This document shows, one piece after another, positions 45,693-55,496 of a stretch of DNA of 64,000 nt (position 1 is its first letter; each line of letters opens with the position of its first letter). The notes under the pieces were generated by a model. It was given only the letters and a program-made list of their open reading frames with translations. It made no database searches and was not told the DNA's origin. A program made the translations under genes and the position numbers. Origin of the DNA: Roseiarcus sp963761435 (GTDB lineage: Bacteria > Pseudomonadota > Alphaproteobacteria > Rhizobiales > Beijerinckiaceae); contig CAVXHJ010000024.1 in assembly GCA_963761435.1 (NCBI GenBank), forward strand, positions 186,001 through 250,000. Direction: 5' to 3'.

Positions 45693-46331
45693 TCAGGTTG
45701 GCGCGACGATGCGCGCTACGTCCGCCCGCAGCGCCGGCAGCAGTTCGAGTTCGAACCACGGATTGCGCTTGAGCCAACCGTTGTTTCGCCACGAGGGATG
45801 AGGCATGGGCATGAGCCGCAGGCGGTCGTGGGAGCGGTAGACATCGCGCCACTTGCCGACGGTCCCGGTCAGTCCGCTCGCGACGACGGTTCGGTCGAGA
45901 TGCCACTTCTGCGCGTACTGTCCGACGAGCAGGATAAGCTCGAGATTGGGCAGGAACGCAAACAGACGCTCGCGCCAACTCTCCGCGCACTCGCGGCGAG
46001 GCGGCAGGTCGCCGCCTTTGGCGTCGAGGCCCGGGAAACAGAATCCCATCGACACGATGGCGACCCTTGCGGGATCGTAGAAGGTCTCCTCGCCGATCCC
46101 GAGCCAATGGCGAAGCCGGACGCCGGAGGGATCGGTGTAGGGGCGCCCGGAAGCGTGAACGCGGACGCCAGGCGCCTGGCCGGCGATGCAAAGGCGCGCG
46201 CCCGTGGAGATCTGGAACACGGGACGCGGCTCATGGGGCAGGGGAGCGCCGTATCGGGGCGCATCGCGACAGAGCCGACAAGCTCGAACCTCTTCGGCGA
46301 TCATATCGAGCGAAGAGCATACTGCACCCAT
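45693..46331 (-). CDS. Uracil-DNA glycosylase family protein
   Basis: A 212-aa protein. The active-site region IAGQAPGVRVHASGRPYTDPSG and the C-terminal MPMPHPSWRNNGW identify the UDG superfamily; cysteines in VRACRLCRD near the N terminus suggest the small iron-sulfur type. It probably removes uracil or damaged bases. I use ATG 46331; a further in-frame start at 46406 adds a poor sequence, and ATG 46304 is also possible. It stands between the amidohydrolase gene and divergent cyoA. Confidence 0.86.
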   Translation of the reverse strand: MGAVCSSLDMIAEEVRACRLCRDAPRYGAPLPHEPRPVFQISTGARLCIAGQAPGVRVHASGRPYTDPSGVRLRHWLGIGEETFYDPARVAIVSMGFCFPGLDAKGGDLPPRRECAESWRERLFAFLPNLELILLVGQYAQKWHLDRTVVASGLTGTVGKWRDVYRSHDRLRLMPMPHPSWRNNGWLKRNPWFELELLPALRADVARIVAPT

Positions 46332-46506
46332 GCCGCCCCGATAGCGAAGCGGCCCCAGCCAATCAAGCGCCCGGAAGCGCGGACGGCGCGTCGCCCATTG
46401 CCGCAAATGTGATCGACGAACCCGCCTTGGATAGCGTCATGCGCCTGTTGCGGCGATCGTAGTATTGACAGTGGAACCGATCCGGCGTGAACTTGGAGTG
46501 AAGAAA

Positions 46507-47472
46507 ATGCGCCTGGGTCGACCGGCGCGGGTGGGGGCGGGGATGGTGGCGAAAATTCCCTCTCGGCGTCAGTTGTTGCGCCTGGCGCCATTCGCCTTGG
46601 CCATGTTCCTCAGCGGCTGCGACTGGGCCGTGCTCAATCCGAAAGGCCCGGTTGGCGACGGCAACGCGACGCTCCTCGTCGATTCGGTCGCGATCATGCT
46701 CGTCATCGTGGTCCCGACCATCGTCGCCACCCTCGGCATCGCCTGGTGGTTCCGTTCGTCCAACGAGAGGGCGTTCTATCTGCCGGATTGGGAATATTCC
46801 GGCCAGCTGGAATTGATCGTCTGGGCGATTCCGCTGCTCACCATCATGCTGCTCGGCGGGGTGACCTGGATCGGCGCGCATGACCTTGATCCGGCGAAGC
46901 CGCTCGTATCGAAAGAAGAGCCGCTCAACATTCAGGTCGTGTCGCTCGATTGGAAATGGCTGTTCATCTACCCGGACGAGCACGTCGCCAGCGTCAATCG
47001 CGTGGTGATTCCGGCCGGGACGCCGATCCGTTTTTCGCTGACCTCTGGCAGCGTGATGACCGCATTTTTCGTCCCCCAGCTCGGCAGCATGATCTACACC
47101 ATGAACCGGATGAGGACGCAGCTCTACCTCAGCGCCGACAACCCGGGCGTCTTTCGCGGCCTTGCGACCCAGATAGCCGGCGACGGATTCGCCGACATGC
47201 ATTTCGAGGTCGAAGCGAAGTCGCCGCAGGATTTCTACGCCTGGCTCGGCCAGGTGCGCGGCGGCGACAAGGCGCTGACACCGGAGAGCTATATCGAGCT
47301 CTCCAAGCAGAGCGTCGTGTCAGAGCCGTTCACTTTCCAAACTGTGTCGGACGGCCTGTTCGAGAAAATTCTCGATCAGACGTTGCCGCCGGGACCTGGC
47401 CCGGTCGCTGAGACCGACTCCGGCCCGATGGTGGCGTCCACTTCTCAGCTGTGCGTGGGGAGGCGGAACTAG
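46507..47472 (+). CDS. cyoA: Cytochrome bo ubiquinol oxidase subunit II
   Basis: A 321-aa lipoprotein: signal peptide with lipobox FLSGC (Cys about 38), two membrane helices, then a cupredoxin domain without the copper ligands, as expected for a quinol and not cytochrome c oxidase. Conserved segments are DWKWLFIYP and VMTAFFVPQLGSMIYTM and ADMHFEVEA. ATG 46507 follows ggagtgaagaaa; an upstream TTG at 46465 adds a non-conserved stretch. First gene of cyoABCD. It is divergent from the uracil-DNA glycosylase gene. Confidence 0.94.
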   Translation: MRLGRPARVGAGMVAKIPSRRQLLRLAPFALAMFLSGCDWAVLNPKGPVGDGNATLLVDSVAIMLVIVVPTIVATLGIAWWFRSSNERAFYLPDWEYSGQLELIVWAIPLLTIMLLGGVTWIGAHDLDPAKPLVSKEEPLNIQVVSLDWKWLFIYPDEHVASVNRVVIPAGTPIRFSLTSGSVMTAFFVPQLGSMIYTMNRMRTQLYLSADNPGVFRGLATQIAGDGFADMHFEVEAKSPQDFYAWLGQVRGGDKALTPESYIELSKQSVVSEPFTFQTVSDGLFEKILDQTLPPGPGPVAETDSGPMVASTSQLCVGRRN

Positions 47473-47473
47473 C

Positions 47474-49477
47474 ATGTTGGGCAGGCTGAATTGGGACGCT
47501 ATTCCTCTCGGCCAACCGATTCCTTTGGCTGCGGGCGCCTTGGTCGTCCTGGTCTTGGTGGGCGGGGTCGCCTTCATCACCCTCAAGGGGTGGGTTCCCT
47601 ATCTGTGGCGCGAATGGATCACCAGCGTCGATCACAAGCGGATCGGGGTGATGTACGTCACGCTCGCGTCGGTGATGTTGCTGCGCGGCTTCACCGACGC
47701 GATCATGATGCGCTCGCAGCAGGCTTTGGCCTTCCAGTCCCAAGGGTACCTGCCGCCGGAGCATTACAACCAGATCTTCTCCGCCCATGGCACGATCATG
47801 ATCTTCTTCGTCGCCATGCCGTTCGTGATCGGCCTTATGAACCTCGTCGTGCCGCTGCAGCTCGGCGTGCGCGACGTGGCCTTCCCCACCCTTAATTCGG
47901 TCAGCTTCTGGCTGACCGCGACCGGCGCGCTCCTGGTCAACCTTTCGCTGGTCGTGGGCAATTTCTCACGCACCGGCTGGTTGCCTTTTCCGCCGCTCTC
48001 GGAACTCAACTACTCGCCCGATGTGGGCGTCGACTACTACTTGTGGGGAGTGCAGATCTCCGGCGTCGGGACGGTGATGACCGGCGTCAATTTCGTCACC
48101 ACCATCCTCAAGATACACGCCCCCGGCATGACCTATATGCGCATGCCGATCTTCACGTGGACGGCGCTCGCCGCAAATTTGCTGATCGTCGCCGCGTTCC
48201 CCGTCCTGACCGCGACGCTCGCGATGCTGACGCTCGACCGATACCTCGGCTTCCATTTTTTCACCAACGAAGCCGGCGGCAACGTGATGATGTTCATGAA
48301 CCTCATCTGGATCTGGGGCCATCCGGAGGTTTACATCCTCGTCCTCCCCGCGTTCGGAGTATATTCCGAAGTGGTGTCGGCGTTCTCGCGCAAGACGCTG
48401 TTCGGCTACCGCTCGATGGTCATGGCGACCATGGCGATTTGCGTCATCGCGTACATGGTCTGGCTGCACCACTTCTTCACCATGGGCGCGGGCCCCAATG
48501 TCAATGCGGTTTTCGGCATCGCATCCATGATCATCGCGGTGCCGACGGGAGTGAAAATATTCAACTGGATGTTCACCATGTACGGCGGCAGGGTCCACTA
48601 CGCCACGCCGATGCTGTGGTCGATCGGCTTCATGGTGACCTTCGTCATTGGCGGCTTGACCGGCGTCCTGGTCGCTGTGGTGCCGGCGGATTTCATGCTG
48701 CACAACAGCCTGTTTCAGGTCGCCCATTTTCATAACGTGATCATCGGCGGCGTGCTGTTCGGCGCGTTCGCCGGATACACCTTCTGGTTCCCCAAGGCGT
48801 TCGGTTTCCGGCTCCATGAGGGCTGGGGTAAGGCCGCGTTCTGGTGCTGGTTCATCGGCTTTTATCTCGCGTTCATGCCGCTGTATGTCACGGGCCTGAT
48901 GGGCATGACCCGGCGCATGCAGCACTACGACGTGCCCGAATGGCATCCCTGGATGTTGGTCGCGGCTCTGGGCGCCGCGGTCGTTCTCGCGGGCATCGCG
49001 TGTCAGATCACCCAATTGGTCGTGAGCATCCGCCATCGCGAGGAATTGCGCGACTTGACCGGCGACCCGTGGATGGGCCGGACGCTCGAATGGTCGACAT
49101 CGTCGCCGCCGCCGGCGTTCAACTTCGCCGTCCTGCCCCAGGTCGAGAGCAAGGATGACTATTGGCGCAGAGAGCATGCTGCCGATCGTCCGGCGGAGCC
49201 AGCGGCCGAACCCCGTTACACCGCGATCGAAATGCCCCGAAATAGCGCGACCGGCTTCGTCTGCGCGTTCTTCGCCACCTTCGGCGGCTTTGGCATGATC
49301 TGGCAGATCTGGTGGCTGGTCATTGTCGCAATGATCGGCGCCTTCGCCACCTTCGTCGTCTTCGCTTGGCGTGACCGGACCGAGTACGAGATTCCGGTCG
49401 AGGAGGTTGCGCGCATCGATCGCGCCAACCGTCTCGCGCGCAACCAGGCGCGGGTAGCGTTGCAGGCCGCGGAATGA
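47474..49477 (+). CDS. cyoB: Cytochrome bo ubiquinol oxidase subunit I
   Basis: A 667-aa heme-copper oxidase core subunit, about 15 helices. Heme and copper ligands are in HGTIMIFF, WGHPEVYI, the HH pair of MVWLHHFFTMG, and VAHFHNVIIGG; DHKRIGVMYV near residue 52 is typical. It reduces oxygen with ubiquinol and pumps protons. It begins one base after the cyoA stop and overlaps cyoC by ATGA, so one transcript is likely. Confidence 0.96.
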   Translation: MLGRLNWDAIPLGQPIPLAAGALVVLVLVGGVAFITLKGWVPYLWREWITSVDHKRIGVMYVTLASVMLLRGFTDAIMMRSQQALAFQSQGYLPPEHYNQIFSAHGTIMIFFVAMPFVIGLMNLVVPLQLGVRDVAFPTLNSVSFWLTATGALLVNLSLVVGNFSRTGWLPFPPLSELNYSPDVGVDYYLWGVQISGVGTVMTGVNFVTTILKIHAPGMTYMRMPIFTWTALAANLLIVAAFPVLTATLAMLTLDRYLGFHFFTNEAGGNVMMFMNLIWIWGHPEVYILVLPAFGVYSEVVSAFSRKTLFGYRSMVMATMAICVIAYMVWLHHFFTMGAGPNVNAVFGIASMIIAVPTGVKIFNWMFTMYGGRVHYATPMLWSIGFMVTFVIGGLTGVLVAVVPADFMLHNSLFQVAHFHNVIIGGVLFGAFAGYTFWFPKAFGFRLHEGWGKAAFWCWFIGFYLAFMPLYVTGLMGMTRRMQHYDVPEWHPWMLVAALGAAVVLAGIACQITQLVVSIRHREELRDLTGDPWMGRTLEWSTSSPPPAFNFAVLPQVESKDDYWRREHAADRPAEPAAEPRYTAIEMPRNSATGFVCAFFATFGGFGMIWQIWWLVIVAMIGAFATFVVFAWRDRTEYEIPVEEVARIDRANRLARNQARVALQAAE

Positions 49478-50149
49478 CCGCCTTCGAAGCCGGCGCCGGC
49501 TATGGCGGACAGAACCGTGGCGGCGGCCCCACCGCGATCCTCGGCGGCGGATCGGAGCCGCTGGTTTCTCACGCCGACGGCAGCCCGGCCTCAAGGCGCA
49601 TAATCGTGGGTTACGGTTTTTGGATCTTCCTGCTCAGCGACATCATCATGTTCTCGGCGTTCTTCGCCACCTATGCGGTGCTGTCGGGAGAAACGGCCGG
49701 CGGGCCGAGCGGGAAGGATCTCTTCAACCTCACCAACGTCGCGATCGAGACCGCCTTCCTCTTGCTCTCGAGCTTCACCTGCGGCATCGCCACCATCGGG
49801 GCGAGGGCCCGCCAGGCGCTCATGTACTACGGCGGCATGGCGTTGACGTTCGTGTTCGGGGCCGGCTTCCTGTTCATCGAGATCCACGAGTTCGTCGGCA
49901 TGATCGCCCAGGGCGCCGGGCCGAGCCGCAGCGCCTTTCTCTCGGCGTTTTTCACCCTTGTCGGCTGTCACGGCGTCCACGTCACGCTTGGCCTCCTGTG
50001 GCTCCTCACCATGGTCGCCCAGGTCTTCGCCAAGGGCTACCGGGCGCGACATCCTCCGGCGTGTCCTGTGCTTCGGCCTGTTCTGGCACACGCTCGACAT
50101 CATTTGGGTCGCGATCTTCACTGTGGTCTATCTGCTGGGAGTCGGCTGA
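49474..50149 (+). pseudogene. cyoC: Cytochrome bo ubiquinol oxidase subunit III, frameshifted
   Basis: About 224 aa in two frames. The first holds YGFWIFLLSDIIMFSAFFATYAV, IEIHEFVGMIAQG and GCHGVHVTLGLLWLLTM; at about 50040-50050 an extra base shifts the frame, and the remaining tail RDILRRVLCFGLFWHTLDIIW comes from the other frame, ending at TGA 50147. Read uncorrected, the frame runs on into cyoD and gives an apparent fusion. Subunit III stabilises the oxidase. Overlaps cyoB by four bases and cyoD by one. Confidence 0.86.
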
Positions 50150-50541
50150 TGAGCCAATCGGACGTCGAGACGATTCCCGGTCACGGCGATGCCGCGCCTG
50201 GCGATGAGCCGGCCGACCGCCACGAGGTCGTGAACGGCCTTGTTGGCTACGCCGTTGGTCTCTTCCTCGCGGCTCTCATCACCGCCGTCGCCTTTTTCAT
50301 CGCAGGCACCAACCTGGTCTGGGGACCCAGCATCCCGCTTGCGCTGGTGGTGCTGGCGATCGCCCAGATCGGGGTGCACCTCGTCTTCTTCATCCACATC
50401 ACTACCGGGGCCGACAACGCCAACAACGTGCTTGCGCTCGCCTTCGGCGTCCTCATCGTCATGTTGATCATGGTCGGGTCGCTCTGGATCATGAGCAACC
50501 TCGGCCAGAACATGACGCCGATGCAGATGCCCACGGGGTAG
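50149..50541 (+). CDS. cyoD: Cytochrome bo ubiquinol oxidase subunit IV
   Basis: A 130-aa membrane protein with three helices; HEVVNGLVGYAVGLFLAALI, IAQIGVHLVFFIHI and the final IMSNLGQNMTP fit CyoD. The ATG at 50149 overlaps the cyoC stop (TGATG). It assists assembly of the oxidase. Last gene of the unit; no cyoE follows. It is convergent with hemA. Confidence 0.93.
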   Translation: MSQSDVETIPGHGDAAPGDEPADRHEVVNGLVGYAVGLFLAALITAVAFFIAGTNLVWGPSIPLALVVLAIAQIGVHLVFFIHITTGADNANNVLALAFGVLIVMLIMVGSLWIMSNLGQNMTPMQMPTG

Positions 50542-50629
50542 GCGAACCGCTCAGGTTTGCGGTCAGCGCGGACCTTGGATCTGCTGGCGCCGCGATGCGT
50601 CGAGCGACAGCCACCCGGTCTGGATTGCC

Positions 50630-51931
50630 CTATTCCGCCGCGCGCTTCATCTCCGGGTAGACGCAATGCGCGTCTTCGCTCGCGTCGGCGCGGAAGAGCG
50701 GGATCACTCGCAATTCCTCGAATTCGAGGCCGAGCGTCCGCCAGACGTCGACCAGCGCCTCGACCAGGCCCGCGACTTGCGCTTCGCTATGGGCGGGGGT
50801 GGGGGTCACGCGCAACCGCTCGGTCCCCTTGGCGACGGTCGGATAGTTGATCGGCTGAATATAGATCGCGTGCCGCTCGAGCAGCATTTCGCTGGCCGCG
50901 CGGCATTTGTGCGCATCGCCGACAAACACCGGAACGATGTGCGTAGGATTATCCATTACCGGCAGGCCGGCGGCGCGCAGCGCGTGTTTCACGAGCTTCG
51001 CCATCTGCTGATGGCGCTCGCGCTCGAGGGACGATCGCTTGAGATGCCGCACGGCGGCGGCGGCGCTTGCGGCCACGCTCGGCGGCAGGGTCGAGGTGAA
51101 GATGAATGAGGGAGCGAAGCTCCTCACCGCGTCAACGATCGCCTCGCTCGCCGCGATATAGCCGCCGAGCGAGCCAAAGCCCTTGGCGAGCGTGCCTTCA
51201 ATGACGTCGATGCGGGCGGCGAGCCCTTCGCGCTCGCTCAAGCCCCCGCCGCGCGGCCCATAGAGGCCGACCGCATGCACTTCGTCGATATAGGTCAGGG
51301 CGTTATATTTCTCGGCCAGCGCCACGATCGCGGCGATCGGCGCGACGTCGCCGTCCATCGAGTAGAGGCTCTCGAACACGATCAGCTTGGCGCGGTCGAT
51401 CGGCTCGGCGGCGAGCAGCGCCTCGAGGTGTTCGACGTCATTGTGCCGCCAGACCCGCTTCTCGCAGGCCGAGCGCTTGACGCCCTCGATCATCGAATTG
51501 TGGTTGAGCGCGTCGGAGAGGATGAGGCAATCGGGCAGGAGGCCGGCGATGGTCGAGATCGCCGCCAGATTGGAGATCCAGCCCGAAGTGAATGCTAGCG
51601 CCGCCGCCTTGCCGTGCAGGTCGGCGAGCTCGGCCTCAAGCTCGACGATGGGATTATGGGTGCCGGAAATGTTCCGGGTTCCGCCGGCCCCTGCGCCATA
51701 GGCGCGCGCGGCCTTGACCGAAGCCTCGATCACGTCGGGGTGGCCGCCCATCCCGAGATAGTCGTTCGAGCACCAGACGGTCACTTCGCGCGGCATATTC
51801 TCCGCGCCCGGCGGGCGCCACCGCGCCATCGGGAACCGGAGCGCGTCGCGCTCGAGGTTGGCGAAGGTGCGGTAGCGCCCTTCCGCCTTGAGGCGCGCGG
51901 TCGCCTCCTCGAAGCTCCGGTTATAGTCCAT
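50630..51931 (-). CDS. hemA: 5-aminolevulinate synthase
   Basis: A 433-aa PLP enzyme that condenses glycine and succinyl-CoA in the C4 heme pathway of Alphaproteobacteria. Motifs: VWCSNDYLGMGGHP, GAGAGGTRNISGTHNP, LSDALNHNSMIEG, IDEVHAVGLYGPRGGG, and PLP lysine Lys250 in EGTLAKGFGSLGG. The tail is longer than in some (to PEMKRAAE). The gene stands alone; the 338-base upstream gap shows no obvious FNR box. It serves heme or bacteriochlorophyll synthesis with hemC 4 kb away. Confidence 0.96.
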   Translation of the reverse strand: MDYNRSFEEATARLKAEGRYRTFANLERDALRFPMARWRPPGAENMPREVTVWCSNDYLGMGGHPDVIEASVKAARAYGAGAGGTRNISGTHNPIVELEAELADLHGKAAALAFTSGWISNLAAISTIAGLLPDCLILSDALNHNSMIEGVKRSACEKRVWRHNDVEHLEALLAAEPIDRAKLIVFESLYSMDGDVAPIAAIVALAEKYNALTYIDEVHAVGLYGPRGGGLSEREGLAARIDVIEGTLAKGFGSLGGYIAASEAIVDAVRSFAPSFIFTSTLPPSVAASAAAAVRHLKRSSLERERHQQMAKLVKHALRAAGLPVMDNPTHIVPVFVGDAHKCRAASEMLLERHAIYIQPINYPTVAKGTERLRVTPTPAHSEAQVAGLVEALVDVWRTLGLEFEELRVIPLFRADASEDAHCVYPEMKRAAE

Positions 51932-52269
51932 CGCCTGTCCTTCTCGGCCCCGCGTCCTCTTGACCCGGCGCCGCCTTCATCTTCGCTAACCGGACAGCGG
52001 AGGCTTGTCCAGTCTCGCCGATTGTCTCGCCCAGCATGTGCGCTCGACACAAACTCGGTCCGGGGGCCTTCGCCCTCAGTAGCTCCGGTCTCCCGCCAAC
52101 GCTGTGACTGAGAACACCAGCTCCCAATTGTGCGAATGCTTCCGCGGAGCGGCGGATGAAGTCTACGGCGAGGAAAATTATACGACGGTGAAAGCGGAAG
52201 GCTCAATTATACCGAAATTGGTTCTCCGCATGCCGCGACGGATGGCTGGACCAAGCGCTGCGCTCCAAA
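51932..52269. other. Intergenic region between hemA and the HAD gene
   Basis: About 340 bases upstream of hemA (minus strand) and downstream of the HAD gene. It has an AT-rich patch at about 52165-52225 (gaggaaaattatacgacgg). A short frame from GTG 52104 reads into the antisense of the HAD gene and is not credible. No known regulatory box was recognised. Confidence 0.4.
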
Positions 52270-52938
52270 TCACGATGTCAGCTTCGACAGATCATCGCCC
52301 AGCAAATCGCCGATCCTGTCGATCGCGAGATCGACGGAGGCGCCGTCGCGCGGCGGCTCCTGAAGCGCGTAATGACCTTGCTTCGGAAAGACGGTCGTGA
52401 CCCGACCGCCCCAGATCGCCTTGACCGCGGCCAGGATGCGCGCCTTGTCGTCGATCAGAACGTAATGGCGCGCGGGATGCCAGCGCTCGACATCGGCGAG
52501 CTCGTTCTCCTTGTGCACGTAGATCAGCACGTTGCCCGCGAAGGCGTCCCAAAGGCCCGCGCGCGCGACTTTGCGCGGCTGAAAAACGGCGTCGCCGTCG
52601 GAGAGAATGACGGGGCGCCCCCATCGCCGCACGTGCTCCACGACCTCAAGCGCGCCCGGATAAAGACGGTCGGCGAAAGGATAGTCGATCAGCCAGTTGG
52701 CGGTGGGCAAGATGGCCGGATCGTGCAGGCGCTCGATCCTCAGGCGCTCGAGCGCGCCGAGGTAGTCGGCATAGCCGAGCTCCGAGCGCAACGCCTCGAA
52801 GATCGCCCAATAACGCTCGCAGGCGGGTTCGCCGTGAGCGTGGGTGAGCTCCTCCCGCAGGTCATCTTAAATCCGGTCGTTGTCGAGGAGCGTGTTGTCG
52901 ACGTCGAACAGAAAGACGGTGTCGGCCGCGGCGCTCAT
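52270..52938 (-). pseudogene. HAD-superfamily hydrolase with an internal stop codon
   Basis: A haloacid-dehalogenase-type phosphatase of about 222 aa. The first motif FLFDVDNTLLDNDRI is intact, and SDGDAVFQPRKV and VLIDDKARIL later in the chain are motifs II and III/IV. Codon 24 is TAA (52867-52869) where a glutamine or similar is expected (CAA to TAA); the frame is otherwise open from ATG 52938 to the end. A shorter product could start inside at 52791 but would lack the nucleophile. Either a recent point mutation or an error. Confidence 0.72.
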
Positions 52939-53009
52939 GGCGATGTCCCTTCCGCCAGGCTCAAGCGGCGATCATGAGCGGGCGCCGCGCGTGGTCATGC
53001 CAGGGCGGC

Positions 53010-53618
53010 TCATTTCCAATGCGGCGGCCAGGTGTGCTGGACGATCGGGAGCGCGTGCATGCGATCCATCCAGGCCGATAGACCCGGCCCGATGAAGTCG
53101 CTCTTGACGAAATCCGGCCGCCGGCCGGCGATCCGCGCGAACAGCGCCATGAACGGATAAACGGCGAGGTCGACTGCGGAGAGATCGCCAGCGAGATATT
53201 CGCCTGTCGCCGCGGCCTCCCATAGAGCAAGCTCCTGCTTGAGGGCGTTCGCCGTCTCCTCCGAGGCCGGCCCCGTCGCGAACCGTGTCCCGATGTCTGC
53301 GAGATAGTGGTCGGCCTCCCGGATCATGCGCCGCTGGATCGCGCGCTTGCGCGGTTCATGGGCGAAAAGCGCCGGTCCGTTCGGCCATCTGTCCTCGATA
53401 TATTCGACGATCGCCCCGGATTCAGCGAGGGCGAAATCGTCGTCGATGAGGACCGGAACGCGTCGCCGCGGGTTGAGCGCGCCATATTCCGGCGTCTTGA
53501 GGTCGCCGGCGTCGAACGACACGGTCTTGCGATGATAGGGAACGCCCTTGCGCTCCAAGGCGAGCCAGACCCGCCACGCAAAGGGTGAGCCCGACGCGTA
53601 ATAGAATGTGACCGCCAT
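53010..53618 (-). CDS. Glutathione S-transferase
   Basis: A 202-aa GST. N-terminal thioredoxin fold with SGSPFAWRVWLALERKG and the cis-proline site RVPVLIDDDFALAESGAIVEYI that binds the glutathione backbone; C-terminal all-helical domain with LSAVDLAVYPFMA (the N-capping box). Substrate class not identified. It lies three bases from the class I aldolase gene in the same direction, so they may be co-transcribed. Confidence 0.92.
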   Translation of the reverse strand: MAVTFYYASGSPFAWRVWLALERKGVPYHRKTVSFDAGDLKTPEYGALNPRRRVPVLIDDDFALAESGAIVEYIEDRWPNGPALFAHEPRKRAIQRRMIREADHYLADIGTRFATGPASEETANALKQELALWEAAATGEYLAGDLSAVDLAVYPFMALFARIAGRRPDFVKSDFIGPGLSAWMDRMHALPIVQHTWPPHWK

Positions 53619-53621
53619 CGC

Positions 53622-54521
53622 TCAGACCTTGACCGTCGAAGCGCGATAGATCTCGTCGACGGCCCTGGCGAGCTCCTCGTTGAATTCGGAGTCGGACATC
53701 GAACGCTTGAGACCCTCGGCGAGCGCGCGCGAGAAGCTCGCGATCATGCCGTGGTTCCTGGCGAGGCGTTCGCAGGCTTCGGTGCGCGTATAGCCTCCGG
53801 ATAGCGCGACAACGCGCACCACCCGCTTGTCCTTGACCAACGGCGCGTAGAAGTCCGGAACTTCCGGCAGCGTCACCTTGAACATCACCTTGCGCCCCGC
53901 TGGCAGGGTGTCGAGCCCCTTGGTGAGTTCGTCGAGCAGGATTCGCTCCGCCCCGGCCTTGTCGGGGCTCTTGATGGAGATTTCCGGTTCGAGGATGGGG
54001 ATGAGCCCATGGCTCAGGATCTGTTCGCCGAACTCGAACTGTTGCTTGGCGATCGCGGCGATGCCGGTTTTGGACGCCAGGCTGATGGTCGAGCGCATCT
54101 TGGTGCCGAACATGCCCAGCTTGACCGCACGCGCGAGCAATTTGTCGAGGTCCGGCATCGGCTTCATGAGGCAGACGCCGTCCTTCTCAGCCTCCAGACC
54201 CTTGTCGACCTTGATGATCGGGACGACGCCCCGGTCCTCCCACAAATAGGACGGGACCGGCTTCCCTTTCGCCTGGCTCTCCATGGTGCGCTCGAACAGG
54301 ATCGCAGCGATGACCTTGTCGCCCTTGAAGGCGGGCGAACTGATGATGCGCACCCGCATCTCGTGCACGAGCTCGAACATCTTGGCGTCGTCGCCTTTGT
54401 ATTCGCTGTCCGGGATGCCGTAGAGGCGCAACGCCCCCGGGGTCGACCCGCCGCTTTGGTCGAGCGCGGCGATGAAGCCGGGCTTCGTCGACATCTGCGC
54501 CATCATCTGGTCGTTGGCCAT
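53622..54521 (-). CDS. Class I fructose-bisphosphate aldolase
   Basis: A 299-aa Schiff-base aldolase of glycolysis and gluconeogenesis. GFIAALDQSGGSTPGAL opens the barrel; SKTGIAAIAKQQFEFGEQIL and GLIPILEPEISI follow; the lysine in VMFKVTLPE forms the Schiff base, and VVALSGGYTRTEACE binds phosphate. I use ATG 54521, which has gagg at a normal spacing; ATG 54530 (three residues earlier) is possible. Usually found near thiE in this order, but separated here. Confidence 0.93.
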   Translation of the reverse strand: MANDQMMAQMSTKPGFIAALDQSGGSTPGALRLYGIPDSEYKGDDAKMFELVHEMRVRIISSPAFKGDKVIAAILFERTMESQAKGKPVPSYLWEDRGVVPIIKVDKGLEAEKDGVCLMKPMPDLDKLLARAVKLGMFGTKMRSTISLASKTGIAAIAKQQFEFGEQILSHGLIPILEPEISIKSPDKAGAERILLDELTKGLDTLPAGRKVMFKVTLPEVPDFYAPLVKDKRVVRVVALSGGYTRTEACERLARNHGMIASFSRALAEGLKRSMSDSEFNEELARAVDEIYRASTVKV

Positions 54522-54772
54522 GGCCGTCATCCTCGCCTGAGAGTTCGCCGCGCTTGAGCTTCGTCGGGTGGATGCAATGGGGCCGCGGGGCCGCGGGCGT
54601 CAAGAGCGCAAAGTGACGCGCTCGCGTCCGTTTCGCCTCGACCGATGTTGCCTATGCCGCGGTCCATCACCGAACGGGAGACCGTCACGCGACGGTAAAT
54701 CCCCTCTCGCCGCTGCGCCGGAAAGGGTGGCGCCACGGTGCGTTCCGAATAACGCCCGTTCTCGCCCGCGCC

Positions 54773-55279
54773 TCAGCGACGCTTGGGCAGGCTGCGTCGT
54801 TGCGGGCCGCTATTGACGTTCGGCACGTCTATGCCGAGCGCGGTCGCCAGGTCGATCTGATGATCCTGCTCCTGCGTCAAGATCTGCCGGATCTGTTCGG
54901 CCAGCGCGTATTCGCCAAGCGCCTCGCACTGGCGGACCCGATCGCGATAGTTGCGAATGGTCTCGTTCTCGTTGTCGAGGTCGAACCGGAGCATCTCTTT
55001 CGCGTCTTTCGAGGTGCGCACCGGCTTCGGGACGACCACGGGCATTTTGCCGAGATAGTCGATCTGCCGCGAGAGGATCAGGGCGTGATCGAGTTCCTGC
55101 CTGGCATGGATTTCAAGCTGGGCGGCGATGTCCATGTATTGCGCGCCCGTGAGCACCTGGGAGTAAACCACATAGGCGATGATCGCCTGGTACTCGCGAG
55201 CAAGGTCTTCGTTCAGGAGCTCGGCGAGGCGGTCACGCGAGATTTCGGTCTCGCCAGCAGTGGATTTCGATTCAGCCAT
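54773..55279 (-). CDS. Ferritin-like/bacterioferritin-type protein
   Basis: A 168-aa four-helix protein. Ferroxidase-type ligands are seen in NEDLAREYQAIIAY, EIHARQELDHALIL and LTQEQDHQIDLATAL (ExxH in helices). It resembles the bacterioferritin/DUF892-like group of Rhizobiales and probably stores or detoxifies iron. ATG 55279 follows ggggagggatcaa; a longer frame upstream to 55603 is not supported. Confidence 0.85.
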   Translation of the reverse strand: MAESKSTAGETEISRDRLAELLNEDLAREYQAIIAYVVYSQVLTGAQYMDIAAQLEIHARQELDHALILSRQIDYLGKMPVVVPKPVRTSKDAKEMLRFDLDNENETIRNYRDRVRQCEALGEYALAEQIRQILTQEQDHQIDLATALGIDVPNVNSGPQRRSLPKRR

Positions 55280-55496
55280 TTGATCCCTCCCCTTGAGCGA
55301 CGGGCGCCGGTTTGAACTCTCCAGCCAGTTTCTGATTTCCGGCTCTGCGGCGCCTGACCGCGTGTCTACCAAGAGACCACAACCGGTGACCAGCGCCAAA
55401 GTTCCGCAGGCCCGAGGATAGGCGTCGGTTCTCGGCTCTTCACGGGGTTGCGAGAACGCGCTTGGCAAAGAACCCTTCGCTGACCTGCGGTCGCGC

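Noticed and set aside
49474..50541. CyoC-CyoD fusion protein
   Set aside because: A frameshift near 50045 replaces the CyoC tail. The true tail lies in the other frame and ends at 50149, where cyoD starts.
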